Source: an uncultured Lachnospiraceae bacterium
Lineage (GTDB): Bacteria; Bacillota; Clostridia; Lachnospirales; Lachnospiraceae
Assembly (NCBI GenBank): GCA_910586715.1
Contig: CAJUJG010000008.1
Coordinates: 35,449-99,448 of the forward strand
Length of the DNA stretch: 64,000 bases
Direction of reading: 5' to 3'
Both the position numbers and the translations under genes were made by a program. Below, piece by piece: positions 44,120-52,388 of the stretch. Below the pieces are notes generated by a model. It did no database searches and was not told where the DNA came from. It was given only the letters and a program-made list of their open reading frames with translations. Positions within the stretch are counted from its first letter, which is position 1. Each line of letters begins with the position of its first letter.

Positions 44120-46783
44120 TCAATTTTCACGCTTTGACCACAAAGAAATCCTTTTCTTTCCTTCTTTTATCAGATTATTAAAACCATTTAATAGAGGCGT
44201 TGTCGTTTCAGCTACTGCTCTCACGTCTTCCCAATATTGAATCAATTGCTCATTCGTCTCATAGGTCTGCCGAATGGTTTCATCTAACTCCGCCATTCTT
44301 TTCTTATTCAGCCCTGAAAGCGCCTTTCCCATATTTTCTTTGATCTGCGCATTACTATATCCGCATGCAACATCAAAGTATTCCGCAAAGACACTGAAAT
44401 CTTTGTTCTCCTTACATTGCTTTATATAACTATTGGTGCATTCAGAAAAAAACTGCTCTTTCCCAACAGAAGACATGTCAAATAAATTGTACAGCTTATC
44501 CATTACATCTTTTTTTTGACAGACTTCACAGGCTTTCGGCAAAATCCACGCAAAGTACTCTTTCATAGATTTTTCTGACAGCTTCGTCAAATCAACCCGC
44601 CCATTTTGAGTCAGACTCCCTAATTCTCTGATTTTTTCTTTCACTTGTTGACAGTTCTCAATATTTTCTATATTAACACCAACAAACAACAAAAGTAATT
44701 TACCCGAGGCACGCTGTCGGTTGACCTTATAAATCTGCAGAATAGCATTTTGAATAAACTGCATATTTTCCTTTGAAGGGCTTTTATACGGCATACTTTG
44801 CAGTAATCCAGAAATAAGTTCATCAGAAAATTCTATATTTATATTTTGTTGGACTAACAAATTAAACAACTCCAGCCTGGCGCTTCTGTTCTGTTCCTGA
44901 TCGAACTCTCCAAGTTTCTTATAATATATTGCCAATATCTTTATACAATACTCAGATGCATATACACCATTTTTCAACACGCATTTATTAAAATGTTCTT
45001 GAAACACCCTTTGGGCTGTTGTAACATCTGATACTGTCTGTAACTGAAGCTTAAACAGCATAAAAATTTGTTCCATTCTTTTACTGCGCGCAAGTATCTC
45101 GTACGCTGCAGCAAAATTGTCCTTTTGTCCGGAAACCATTGCCTGACCGTAATATTTCCACAATTCAGAGAGAGCGCGCTCTCCACCAGGCAGATCCTTT
45201 AACATCTTCTCAAGGTTCAACGTCATATCCGTCAGATCGGAACTATCATTTACAAACTCATTTAAAATACAGGTGACTAGAAAAGAAACCTTTTGAGGTT
45301 GCTGTGAATATACCGCCATTATAATATTATTATAGGTTTGTCCCATAGGTTTATCCTGAGCCAGCTCACGAATTGAAATATCACGCTCTTTCATATACAT
45401 CGAAACAATTTTGACAACAAAGGCAATTTTCCATGTTTGGACCGCACTTCTCATAACTGCAAACAATTTTTGCCGATTCCTATCCTGCATCAGCTCAGTT
45501 GCTAACTCAACCCCATACTGTTTGCACATTCTATCCGTGTCATTATAAAAAGATGCAAAAGCTTCTTCTGTGATTTCAGTATTCAAAAATTCCGCCAGTA
45601 TTCGATCAACGATCACATTTTTAACCGTCACCTGCTCTTCCCTGGCTAAAATGTTTCTCATTGAGAACACATATCGCAAAATAATTAAAAATACCTGTCT
45701 ATCGGTTGTCAGAAGTTCATTATATTGAGATACCACATTCCTTGTTATTCTGACTTTTTCCGAAGACTTTGCATACTGATCTGCAAAGTCCAGCGCTGAT
45801 TCCACTCTTTTCTTTGTTATTCCACTTATGCCATCCGAGAGCATACTATATAACGCATATGCCGAATATAATTTGTCATCCGCTTTTTCATACGTGTATC
45901 CCGTTGCAATAAAATCATGAAAATCCTGAATACTTTTGAAAGAAAGCGAGAATGCTGTATCTATAAAATCATAAAACTCCGTCTCTTTATCAAACTCGGC
46001 ACATTCATTTTGATATAAATCAAACACAAAGTGAAGTCTTTTGTTCTCTGGCGTATATCTCGTACCGCTCTTAACCACGCCACAAATCTGTGATACAGAC
46101 AGAGAAGGATCAAACTCATATGTTGTAAAGTTAATACTCAACGCCATCTTTAGAGGAACGGCGTACTCAAGTGCAGCAATCCACATGACAATGTTTTCAG
46201 GTTCGTCACAAATCACAACTCGTTTACGCTCCTTTTCAAATGCAAGCATCGCATATAACATATTCTTATATATTTCCAGCCGGTTACTGACACTTAAAAA
46301 CTCAATGATTGTTTCAACATCAATCATATAACCCTTTTTTAAAACCGGGGTCGGCAAGTAATCCGGAGGATTGGGATTATTTACTTCTTCAAACTCCATA
46401 CGCTCTCTTAACAGATCTCCTCCATAAAATTCACATGGATAGTTTTCCAAATCAGACTCATCTGCAACAACAACGTGGCTCAAATGATTGCCAAACCTAC
46501 CTGCACTCCCCATATAATCACGTCCAAGATATGTACTTAGAGACAATGCACATTTTCCATCCTCAAGTCTTCTAAAAATAAATGAATGCGGCAATGTTGC
46601 GGCAATCTCCTCTGTCATGATCACACCCGGCTTGAGCGCTGGCGGCTGATAGGAAAATAAACTCTTTATATCATCATTGTTGAAATCTTCAAACCGGGCA
46701 TCATAAGAGAAGATCTGCTGCCCGTCATTTACGCCGTTAATGCCTCGCATACATGATGTATAGATAATTTGATGAACACTCAT
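44120..46783 (-). CDS. GAP1-N2-like GTPase-associated protein
   Basis: An 887-residue protein. The N-terminus MSVHQIIYTSCMRGINGVNDG, then QQIFSYD, and the later GRFGNHLSHVVV resemble, from memory, the GAP1-N2 domain (GTPase-associated protein 1, N-terminal type 2) defined in computational studies of GTPase-centred bacterial conflict systems. The rest is a long helical solenoid-like region (residues about 280-870) without catalytic motifs that I can see. It directly follows two zinc-ribbon GTPases, the expected partners. AAGAGGTGCAATT precedes the ATG. It probably senses or scaffolds the GTPase state; the domain name should be confirmed by profile search. Confidence 0.75.
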   Translation of the reverse strand: MSVHQIIYTSCMRGINGVNDGQQIFSYDARFEDFNNDDIKSLFSYQPPALKPGVIMTEEIAATLPHSFIFRRLEDGKCALSLSTYLGRDYMGSAGRFGNHLSHVVVADESDLENYPCEFYGGDLLRERMEFEEVNNPNPPDYLPTPVLKKGYMIDVETIIEFLSVSNRLEIYKNMLYAMLAFEKERKRVVICDEPENIVMWIAALEYAVPLKMALSINFTTYEFDPSLSVSQICGVVKSGTRYTPENKRLHFVFDLYQNECAEFDKETEFYDFIDTAFSLSFKSIQDFHDFIATGYTYEKADDKLYSAYALYSMLSDGISGITKKRVESALDFADQYAKSSEKVRITRNVVSQYNELLTTDRQVFLIILRYVFSMRNILAREEQVTVKNVIVDRILAEFLNTEITEEAFASFYNDTDRMCKQYGVELATELMQDRNRQKLFAVMRSAVQTWKIAFVVKIVSMYMKERDISIRELAQDKPMGQTYNNIIMAVYSQQPQKVSFLVTCILNEFVNDSSDLTDMTLNLEKMLKDLPGGERALSELWKYYGQAMVSGQKDNFAAAYEILARSKRMEQIFMLFKLQLQTVSDVTTAQRVFQEHFNKCVLKNGVYASEYCIKILAIYYKKLGEFDQEQNRSARLELFNLLVQQNINIEFSDELISGLLQSMPYKSPSKENMQFIQNAILQIYKVNRQRASGKLLLLFVGVNIENIENCQQVKEKIRELGSLTQNGRVDLTKLSEKSMKEYFAWILPKACEVCQKKDVMDKLYNLFDMSSVGKEQFFSECTNSYIKQCKENKDFSVFAEYFDVACGYSNAQIKENMGKALSGLNKKRMAELDETIRQTYETNEQLIQYWEDVRAVAETTTPLLNGFNNLIKEGKKRISLWSKREN

Positions 46784-46816
46784 AATTGCACCTCTTTCTT
46801 TTATATTATGGCTTTG

Positions 46817-48079
46817 CTATTTCATCTCTGGAATCATTCCATTTTCTTTGAGAATCCATAAAACCGGATCTTCCACCCTGTGTGGTCTAGGTGTTGAAAA
46901 CATACCGTTCTTGTCCGGTGAATTTTTCATTCCCAGTGAAGACACGCCAAAGTAAGAATAGTTTGAATAATTCATATTCAGTTGCGCCATAAACGAGTCT
47001 ATCGCACCATCCTTCAATCCTGCAATCCACTTTTGTATTTCGGTGTTCACACGACGATTTTCAGCAAGTGAAAACCCCTTCTTAGCGGCATGACCGCTTT
47101 GGAACAAACAAGCATAATGTGGCGGAAAATCTGCCGCTATGACATCGAGCTTAGGCACGACTACCCCTAAAGGAATTGATATTTTTTTATTTTCCCGTAT
47201 TTTATAATGCCGTCTCAAACTTCCTGACAATATACTCAATATCACATCGTTTTGGAAAGCTCTGTTCGCGGAAACACTGGATGAATTTGCTGCAATTTCC
47301 AAATTTAATTTCGTGTATACATTTAATATTTTCAAAGGGTCAATCAAAAAAATAATTCCTGATGCATGAAAGGCATGTTTTGCCGAGTTTTCCATTAAAT
47401 CATCCGATTCAAAATCTTCGCCGGCTGTATCAAAGATAGTCAGCGTAAACACTTTTCCTTTTTTATCTGTAATATAAAATATATATGGATCATAATACCC
47501 ATCATAATTCTTAACCGTGAGGTTCAAAATTTGATTTGTTGTATAAATACTTTGAAAATTTGTCTCATATAATCTCAGAGTTTCCTCCTCTGGCACTACA
47601 ATCCATTCAAACTTTTCTGCCAATCTATTCATAATCTCATGTATCAGTACACCTATATAATGACTTTTCCCCGAATCCCTGGAACCAATAATAGAAATAA
47701 TAATATTTTTTCCTATTATTTTATGTACCGGTTTGCGGCATACCGGACAGCACAATTCCGACATAGAGACAACCTCTCCATATCGATCCTTCCGCCCAAA
47801 TTCACATCTATGTGAAAATGGTATCTCACCGTAATCGCTGATTCCTAACGTATCGCCCGTCGGGCAATTTGCACATACATTGTTTCTATTATAAGTGCAT
47901 TCATCACACTCTCTATAAAATATTGTTCTTTTCGGCATTCGCACGATACTTTCTTTTTTTACTCTTCTTTCTTTTGTATCAAAACAATTTACACAAATGT
48001 ATAAATCCTTTGCATGCTTAATATTTTGCTTAATATACTTGATATACGCAGGGTTTGTGTAAGTTTTTTCCAATTCCAA
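46817..48079 (-). CDS. Zinc-ribbon P-loop GTPase (double-GTPase-like), copy 3
   Basis: A 420-residue GTPase-like protein. Cys pairs (C29/C32, C58/C61, C69/C72, C110/C114) suggest zinc ribbons before the P-loop GSRDSGKS (132-139). The switch/Walker B motif is FDTAGED (216-222), and the position of NKxD reads PKLD (309-312), a weakened base-specificity motif. The C-terminal tail RPHRVEDPVLWILKENG is nearly identical to that of the preceding gene, so the two are paralogues. They resemble the DO-GTPase (double-GTPase) group of conflict systems. The start is a TTG behind GGGAGCGG. Confidence 0.8.
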   Translation of the reverse strand: MELEKTYTNPAYIKYIKQNIKHAKDLYICVNCFDTKERRVKKESIVRMPKRTIFYRECDECTYNRNNVCANCPTGDTLGISDYGEIPFSHRCEFGRKDRYGEVVSMSELCCPVCRKPVHKIIGKNIIISIIGSRDSGKSHYIGVLIHEIMNRLAEKFEWIVVPEEETLRLYETNFQSIYTTNQILNLTVKNYDGYYDPYIFYITDKKGKVFTLTIFDTAGEDFESDDLMENSAKHAFHASGIIFLIDPLKILNVYTKLNLEIAANSSSVSANRAFQNDVILSILSGSLRRHYKIRENKKISIPLGVVVPKLDVIAADFPPHYACLFQSGHAAKKGFSLAENRRVNTEIQKWIAGLKDGAIDSFMAQLNMNYSNYSYFGVSSLGMKNSPDKNGMFSTPRPHRVEDPVLWILKENGMIPEMK

Positions 48080-48093
48080 CCGCTCCCACTCCT

Positions 48094-49305
48094 TTACTTT
48101 CCTTTAATCACTCCGTTTTCTTTTAAAATCCACAACAGCGCATCCTCAATTCTGTGAGGGCGCGGCATTTCAATTCTCCCTTCACTCGTCGGATTATTGT
48201 TTAATCCCAATGACGAAGCCGCAAAATAAGAATATTTACTATAATTTGTTTCTAATTGAGAGATAAATGCCTCCGCATTCCATGCATGAAGCAGCCCCAC
48301 AATCTCGGAATTAATATTATGCCAGTCTGTCATATCAAAGCATTTTTCCGTGCAATGCGGACTCGGATTACGAACTGTACAATCAGGCGGAACCAGGCGT
48401 TCAATTGCATCAAACTTTGAAAATACTGCTGCCACAGGAATATCAATTTTTTTGTTATCCGCCATTCTCCTGTCATTCCGAATAAGTTTTGACACTCTTG
48501 TCATAATGTCATCCGCTCTTGCTGCCATTCTCCAATCAATGCCTGCCGCCCGCTTTACAGTTGATTCGTCAAGCTGATCAGACACGGCAGGAATCTGCAT
48601 AGGATCCAAAAGAAAAATGATGCCTGCTGATTTACAAATATACTTGTTTACCGTGCTCATTGTATCCTGATCATTTAAGTCTTCACCGGCTGTATCGAAA
48701 AAAACAAAAGTATAGCTGTCAATTATTTCTTTTAAAAATGCCTTCTTCCTTAACTTCAATTTAAATATCAGTGGCCGATACGCCCCATTATCCACATTCT
48801 GCATACTGCTTTGTGTCAAACCTAGTTTTTCTTTATTTGTATACAATTTATTGCCAAAGTTTTCTTCCCATCTCTGATAACTATCTGAAAAACCCTCCAA
48901 AGAACCGTCAAAACTAACCGATATTCGATCTCTTAATTCCTTTATGATTACACCAACAAAATGGCTTTTTCCCGTCGCACGGGCACCGACAATTGAGATA
49001 ATCATATCTTCTCCCGACAATGTACTTTCCGGCAATTCATTATGGCATGATGGACAAACATGCTTATATGTTGTATTCCCGCACTCCGGACAAACTGCGG
49101 ATTGCGGAACCGATAAGACCGCTTTTCCAGATGACTTAAATGTCCTCTTCCCCTTTTTGGGCATCCTCAGATTACCATTTTCATATCGCGTCATTTCTAT
49201 ATCATCAAAATCCTCGCATCTTCGATTCGTGCATCTAAACTGAACTTCCGATATTTTATGCTTTTCAAAACAATACGGACAAATAAACGTTGTTTTTGAT
49301 GCCAT
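48094..49305 (-). CDS. Zinc-ribbon P-loop GTPase (double-GTPase-like), copy 2
   Basis: A 403-residue paralogue of the next gene. Zinc-binding Cys pairs are C9/C12, C25/C30, C72/C75 and C84/C87. The P-loop is GARATGKS (107-114), Walker B is FFDTAGED (202-209), and the NKxD position is SKFD (296-299). The ending RPHRIEDALLWILKENG is shared with copy 3. Two adjacent, similar but not identical GTPases suggest a heterodimer in which each acts on the other's nucleotide site. AGGAGGAAAGAACT precedes the ATG. Confidence 0.82.
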   Translation of the reverse strand: MASKTTFICPYCFEKHKISEVQFRCTNRRCEDFDDIEMTRYENGNLRMPKKGKRTFKSSGKAVLSVPQSAVCPECGNTTYKHVCPSCHNELPESTLSGEDMIISIVGARATGKSHFVGVIIKELRDRISVSFDGSLEGFSDSYQRWEENFGNKLYTNKEKLGLTQSSMQNVDNGAYRPLIFKLKLRKKAFLKEIIDSYTFVFFDTAGEDLNDQDTMSTVNKYICKSAGIIFLLDPMQIPAVSDQLDESTVKRAAGIDWRMAARADDIMTRVSKLIRNDRRMADNKKIDIPVAAVFSKFDAIERLVPPDCTVRNPSPHCTEKCFDMTDWHNINSEIVGLLHAWNAEAFISQLETNYSKYSYFAASSLGLNNNPTSEGRIEMPRPHRIEDALLWILKENGVIKGK

Positions 49306-49317
49306 AGTTCTTTCCTC

Positions 49318-52300
49318 CTAACTAATCTTATAATTCGATTTCAATTTCAAACGCAGCTGATTGCCGTTCTGCATGGAATCATCCTTAAAAAACGCTTTAA
49401 TATATGTATTTTTCGGCATTGTCTTGGGAAAGGGGATCTTCACTTTCGCGCTGCCATTTACCACTTGTGAAGGAATTGAGTAAAACAAATTTGCCGATGC
49501 CTTAAACATTGGTGTATTACCCACAGCTGACATGATTTCAATATCGGGCAGCGTAAAATCCCTGCAATCAGACTCGAATTCAATCACGACATTGCTCTCA
49601 CCAAACATTTTTTTATTTACATTGATCGAATAAATGATACTGAGCTTCATAGAGTTGTCAAACAGATAATCTGTTCCAGACGAATAATCCTTCTCCTCAT
49701 CCTGTTTAAACTCTGCATAAACCGTGAAATAATACTTTCTCTCTTCCAATGTGTCAAGTACAATTGCACTATTCAATTGATATTGTCTTAACGCTACATA
49801 TTTTCGAACTGTATTCACATCTCCAATATCCGTTGAAAATTTGTCAAAACGATACAGCACAACAAACCCCGTTGCATCCTTAGGCGGTTCAATATAAATA
49901 TTAACTTTGCCGTTAACAGGTCTAACTGCTTGAATTACTACATTATCGCCTGTGCTGGCTCGAGCTATATTTCCCAGTACTGCGGTCCCTGCTTTCACTG
50001 CCACAGCTACAACATACAGAACCTCTTTGCCGGTGTATTGAAAAGAAACTCCCATTTCATTCTTTTCCAGGCAGCTCAGCATTTGACCTGACAAACTCTG
50101 CTGCTGCAATTGTGACATACTTTGCTCCAAATCTGAAAGCGCAATCACATCGCCAACGCAGAATACAGGCTTATTCGCAGAACCATAAAGACGAACTTCT
50201 TCCGCATTTGATTCAACCCATACCGCCTCAAACTGCCCCTCTTTCAAGGGTTTTACCCTGAGCGTATCTATCGGCAGCGGCGGACAGATTGGCGTCCCAA
50301 AGATAATTGTCCCTTTCGTCTCCTGCCTTTTTCCGGCAACCAAATAAGACAATGAAACTCGATATTGATATGTCTTCTCATTTTCAAGATTTGTGATCAA
50401 ATAATTATTCGCCGCACTTGATGCCACATGACATTCTGTACCATTCTCTTGTATTTCATAAATCTCTGCTGTGGCATTATTGGGAAGCATATCCCATGTA
50501 ACATTCAAAGAAGATTTCGCAGCAGTGACAGCCACCCGCTGTATTTCAAATAAATTGATAACTTCTCCAAAGTCGCCGCTTGCACCTTTCGAATACGTGC
50601 CGGTTCTCTCCGCAAAAACATTATAATAATATGGGATTCCAGCCTCAATATGGCTATCCGCATACGAAGAAGCACTTCCTCTATAGATGATTTGACCATC
50701 AGACAAGTTCTGTACCCATCCGGTGTTGCTCCTTACCACAACATATCTTATCGAATGGTCCCCTACCGTCTTCCATGAAATAATATTCATTTGCGAGACC
50801 GCATCGGGCAAAACCTTAAAACCTGTCACATTGCCCGGCGCAGGCATCAGCTCCCTAATCCCCGGTAAATCAGCGCACACATCATACGCCCTCGCACACA
50901 ATTCTAGTATATCCCTTTCATTTTTAGCTGCTTTAGCCTGGTTGTAAAATATTGTTGCCTTTTCTATTTCCTGCTCAATTTCTTGTTTGAGCAAAGGATC
51001 GGAATAACCAGGAAATAACCGCTGTATGCTCTGATACTGTTTTCTTGCCTCACAGTAGCATTTATTTTTGATGGTTTCACGCATTTTAACAACTTCGGTT
51101 CCAACTTTTTTCTCACAATCCGTTAAACGCTGCTTTAAAGAAGAAATCTTGCTGCTGTTCTTCCAATAATGCTCTGCATCACTCAAATGAACTTTAGCCG
51201 TAGCAAAATCCAAAGAATCAATCGCCCTCTCTGCCTGTTCACACAGCGCCACTGCCTTATCAATATTTGCAAATGGAAAACCACATTTGCAGACACGAAT
51301 ATTTGCATCATTTTCTGTACCGCATTCTGGACATTTAATAACCAGTTCAAGTCCACAATTGCTGCATACTTTTCTGCCATCCGATACATCGTTCATACAT
51401 CCGCATCTACAAATTTTAATATTTGCTGATGTCTCTGATGCACTTACAGCACTGTATGGTATCCTTTCGACTCTGCAAAATGCTGCGAAAAGGTCTTCCG
51501 CTATTTTCCTGTCGCGAAAGATCTGTGTAAGCTGACCGATCACCTCATCGCTCTGCTCTGTTGTCAGCCTCCCCGAAATCTCTGCTATACTCTTGGCATC
51601 ATCCAGTATGGATTTTCTCTTAATGTACTCCAAGTATTTATCATATTTTTGCTTGCTAGAATCATCTTTGAACACAATATCACAATGCGAACACAATTTT
51701 TTTCCTGTGCCGCTAACATTGTCCGTTTTATAAAATTCCGTTTTTTTCTTTTCTTCTGCTCTCAACCGCAGAGTTTTACACGGTAATTTATTGGCATTTT
51801 TTACTGTGGTATTTGCATACAAAAAATCATACAGGTCGTCCACCCTAAAGGCTATCAGCAACTGACACATACCATCATATGTCGCTGTGTTTTGTGGTTT
51901 GATTTTGTAGTATTTGTCATAGACCGATTGAAAGTCTGTATTCGCCCCTTCAACCCATTGCACACCCAGTGACCTGGCTCTTTTCTTGACGGTATCTACG
52001 GAAATTTTTATTTTTTTTGCAAGTTTATCGCCCTCATCTGCTGTAATACTTCCTTTTCTTCCTATTATTTTCAACAGTTTGTCAACCGGACCATAAACAA
52101 TTGTACAAGCTTCTGCGGCTACTTGCTTTCTGATATTCGCTACCCCAAGCATATCTTTCTTAATCTGTGGTATATTCTGATGCCACATGCGGTACTGCGC
52201 ACCCATCTTAAAATCATTAAAATGCGTAGACCAAAATTTTGCCTTCTCGTCTATCCGTTCTGCTATTTTCCGTTCATTCTCCACTGGCGGATCAAATTCC

Positions 52301-52332
52301 AGTTCAAGAATCACGTACCAGTTATCTGCCAC
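49318..52332 (-). CDS. J-like / zinc-ribbon / fibronectin-III-like multidomain protein
   Basis: A 1004-residue protein. The N-terminus (WYVILELEFDPPVEN... about 1-75) begins like a J-domain-type entry (YxxLxLxxD) but I see no HPD motif, so it is J-like at most. A single CSHC lies near 214, and a treble of zinc ribbons spans about 307-352 (CRCGC, CSNCG, CPECG, CKCGFPF). A coiled, TPR-like helical part follows (about 355-490), then at least three beta-rich FN3-like repeats (about 500-800) and a beta-rich tail. It lies between the Hsp70-vWA gene and the GTPases and could bring clients to the Hsp70s or bridge them to the GTPases. GTG start behind GGAGG. Confidence 0.75.
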   Translation of the reverse strand: MADNWYVILELEFDPPVENERKIAERIDEKAKFWSTHFNDFKMGAQYRMWHQNIPQIKKDMLGVANIRKQVAAEACTIVYGPVDKLLKIIGRKGSITADEGDKLAKKIKISVDTVKKRARSLGVQWVEGANTDFQSVYDKYYKIKPQNTATYDGMCQLLIAFRVDDLYDFLYANTTVKNANKLPCKTLRLRAEEKKKTEFYKTDNVSGTGKKLCSHCDIVFKDDSSKQKYDKYLEYIKRKSILDDAKSIAEISGRLTTEQSDEVIGQLTQIFRDRKIAEDLFAAFCRVERIPYSAVSASETSANIKICRCGCMNDVSDGRKVCSNCGLELVIKCPECGTENDANIRVCKCGFPFANIDKAVALCEQAERAIDSLDFATAKVHLSDAEHYWKNSSKISSLKQRLTDCEKKVGTEVVKMRETIKNKCYCEARKQYQSIQRLFPGYSDPLLKQEIEQEIEKATIFYNQAKAAKNERDILELCARAYDVCADLPGIRELMPAPGNVTGFKVLPDAVSQMNIISWKTVGDHSIRYVVVRSNTGWVQNLSDGQIIYRGSASSYADSHIEAGIPYYYNVFAERTGTYSKGASGDFGEVINLFEIQRVAVTAAKSSLNVTWDMLPNNATAEIYEIQENGTECHVASSAANNYLITNLENEKTYQYRVSLSYLVAGKRQETKGTIIFGTPICPPLPIDTLRVKPLKEGQFEAVWVESNAEEVRLYGSANKPVFCVGDVIALSDLEQSMSQLQQQSLSGQMLSCLEKNEMGVSFQYTGKEVLYVVAVAVKAGTAVLGNIARASTGDNVVIQAVRPVNGKVNIYIEPPKDATGFVVLYRFDKFSTDIGDVNTVRKYVALRQYQLNSAIVLDTLEERKYYFTVYAEFKQDEEKDYSSGTDYLFDNSMKLSIIYSINVNKKMFGESNVVIEFESDCRDFTLPDIEIMSAVGNTPMFKASANLFYSIPSQVVNGSAKVKIPFPKTMPKNTYIKAFFKDDSMQNGNQLRLKLKSNYKIS

Positions 52333-52388
52333 ACCAATACACCTCCATGCGCGTTTTTCCTACTGGGACCTCAAAATAACATTAAAAT

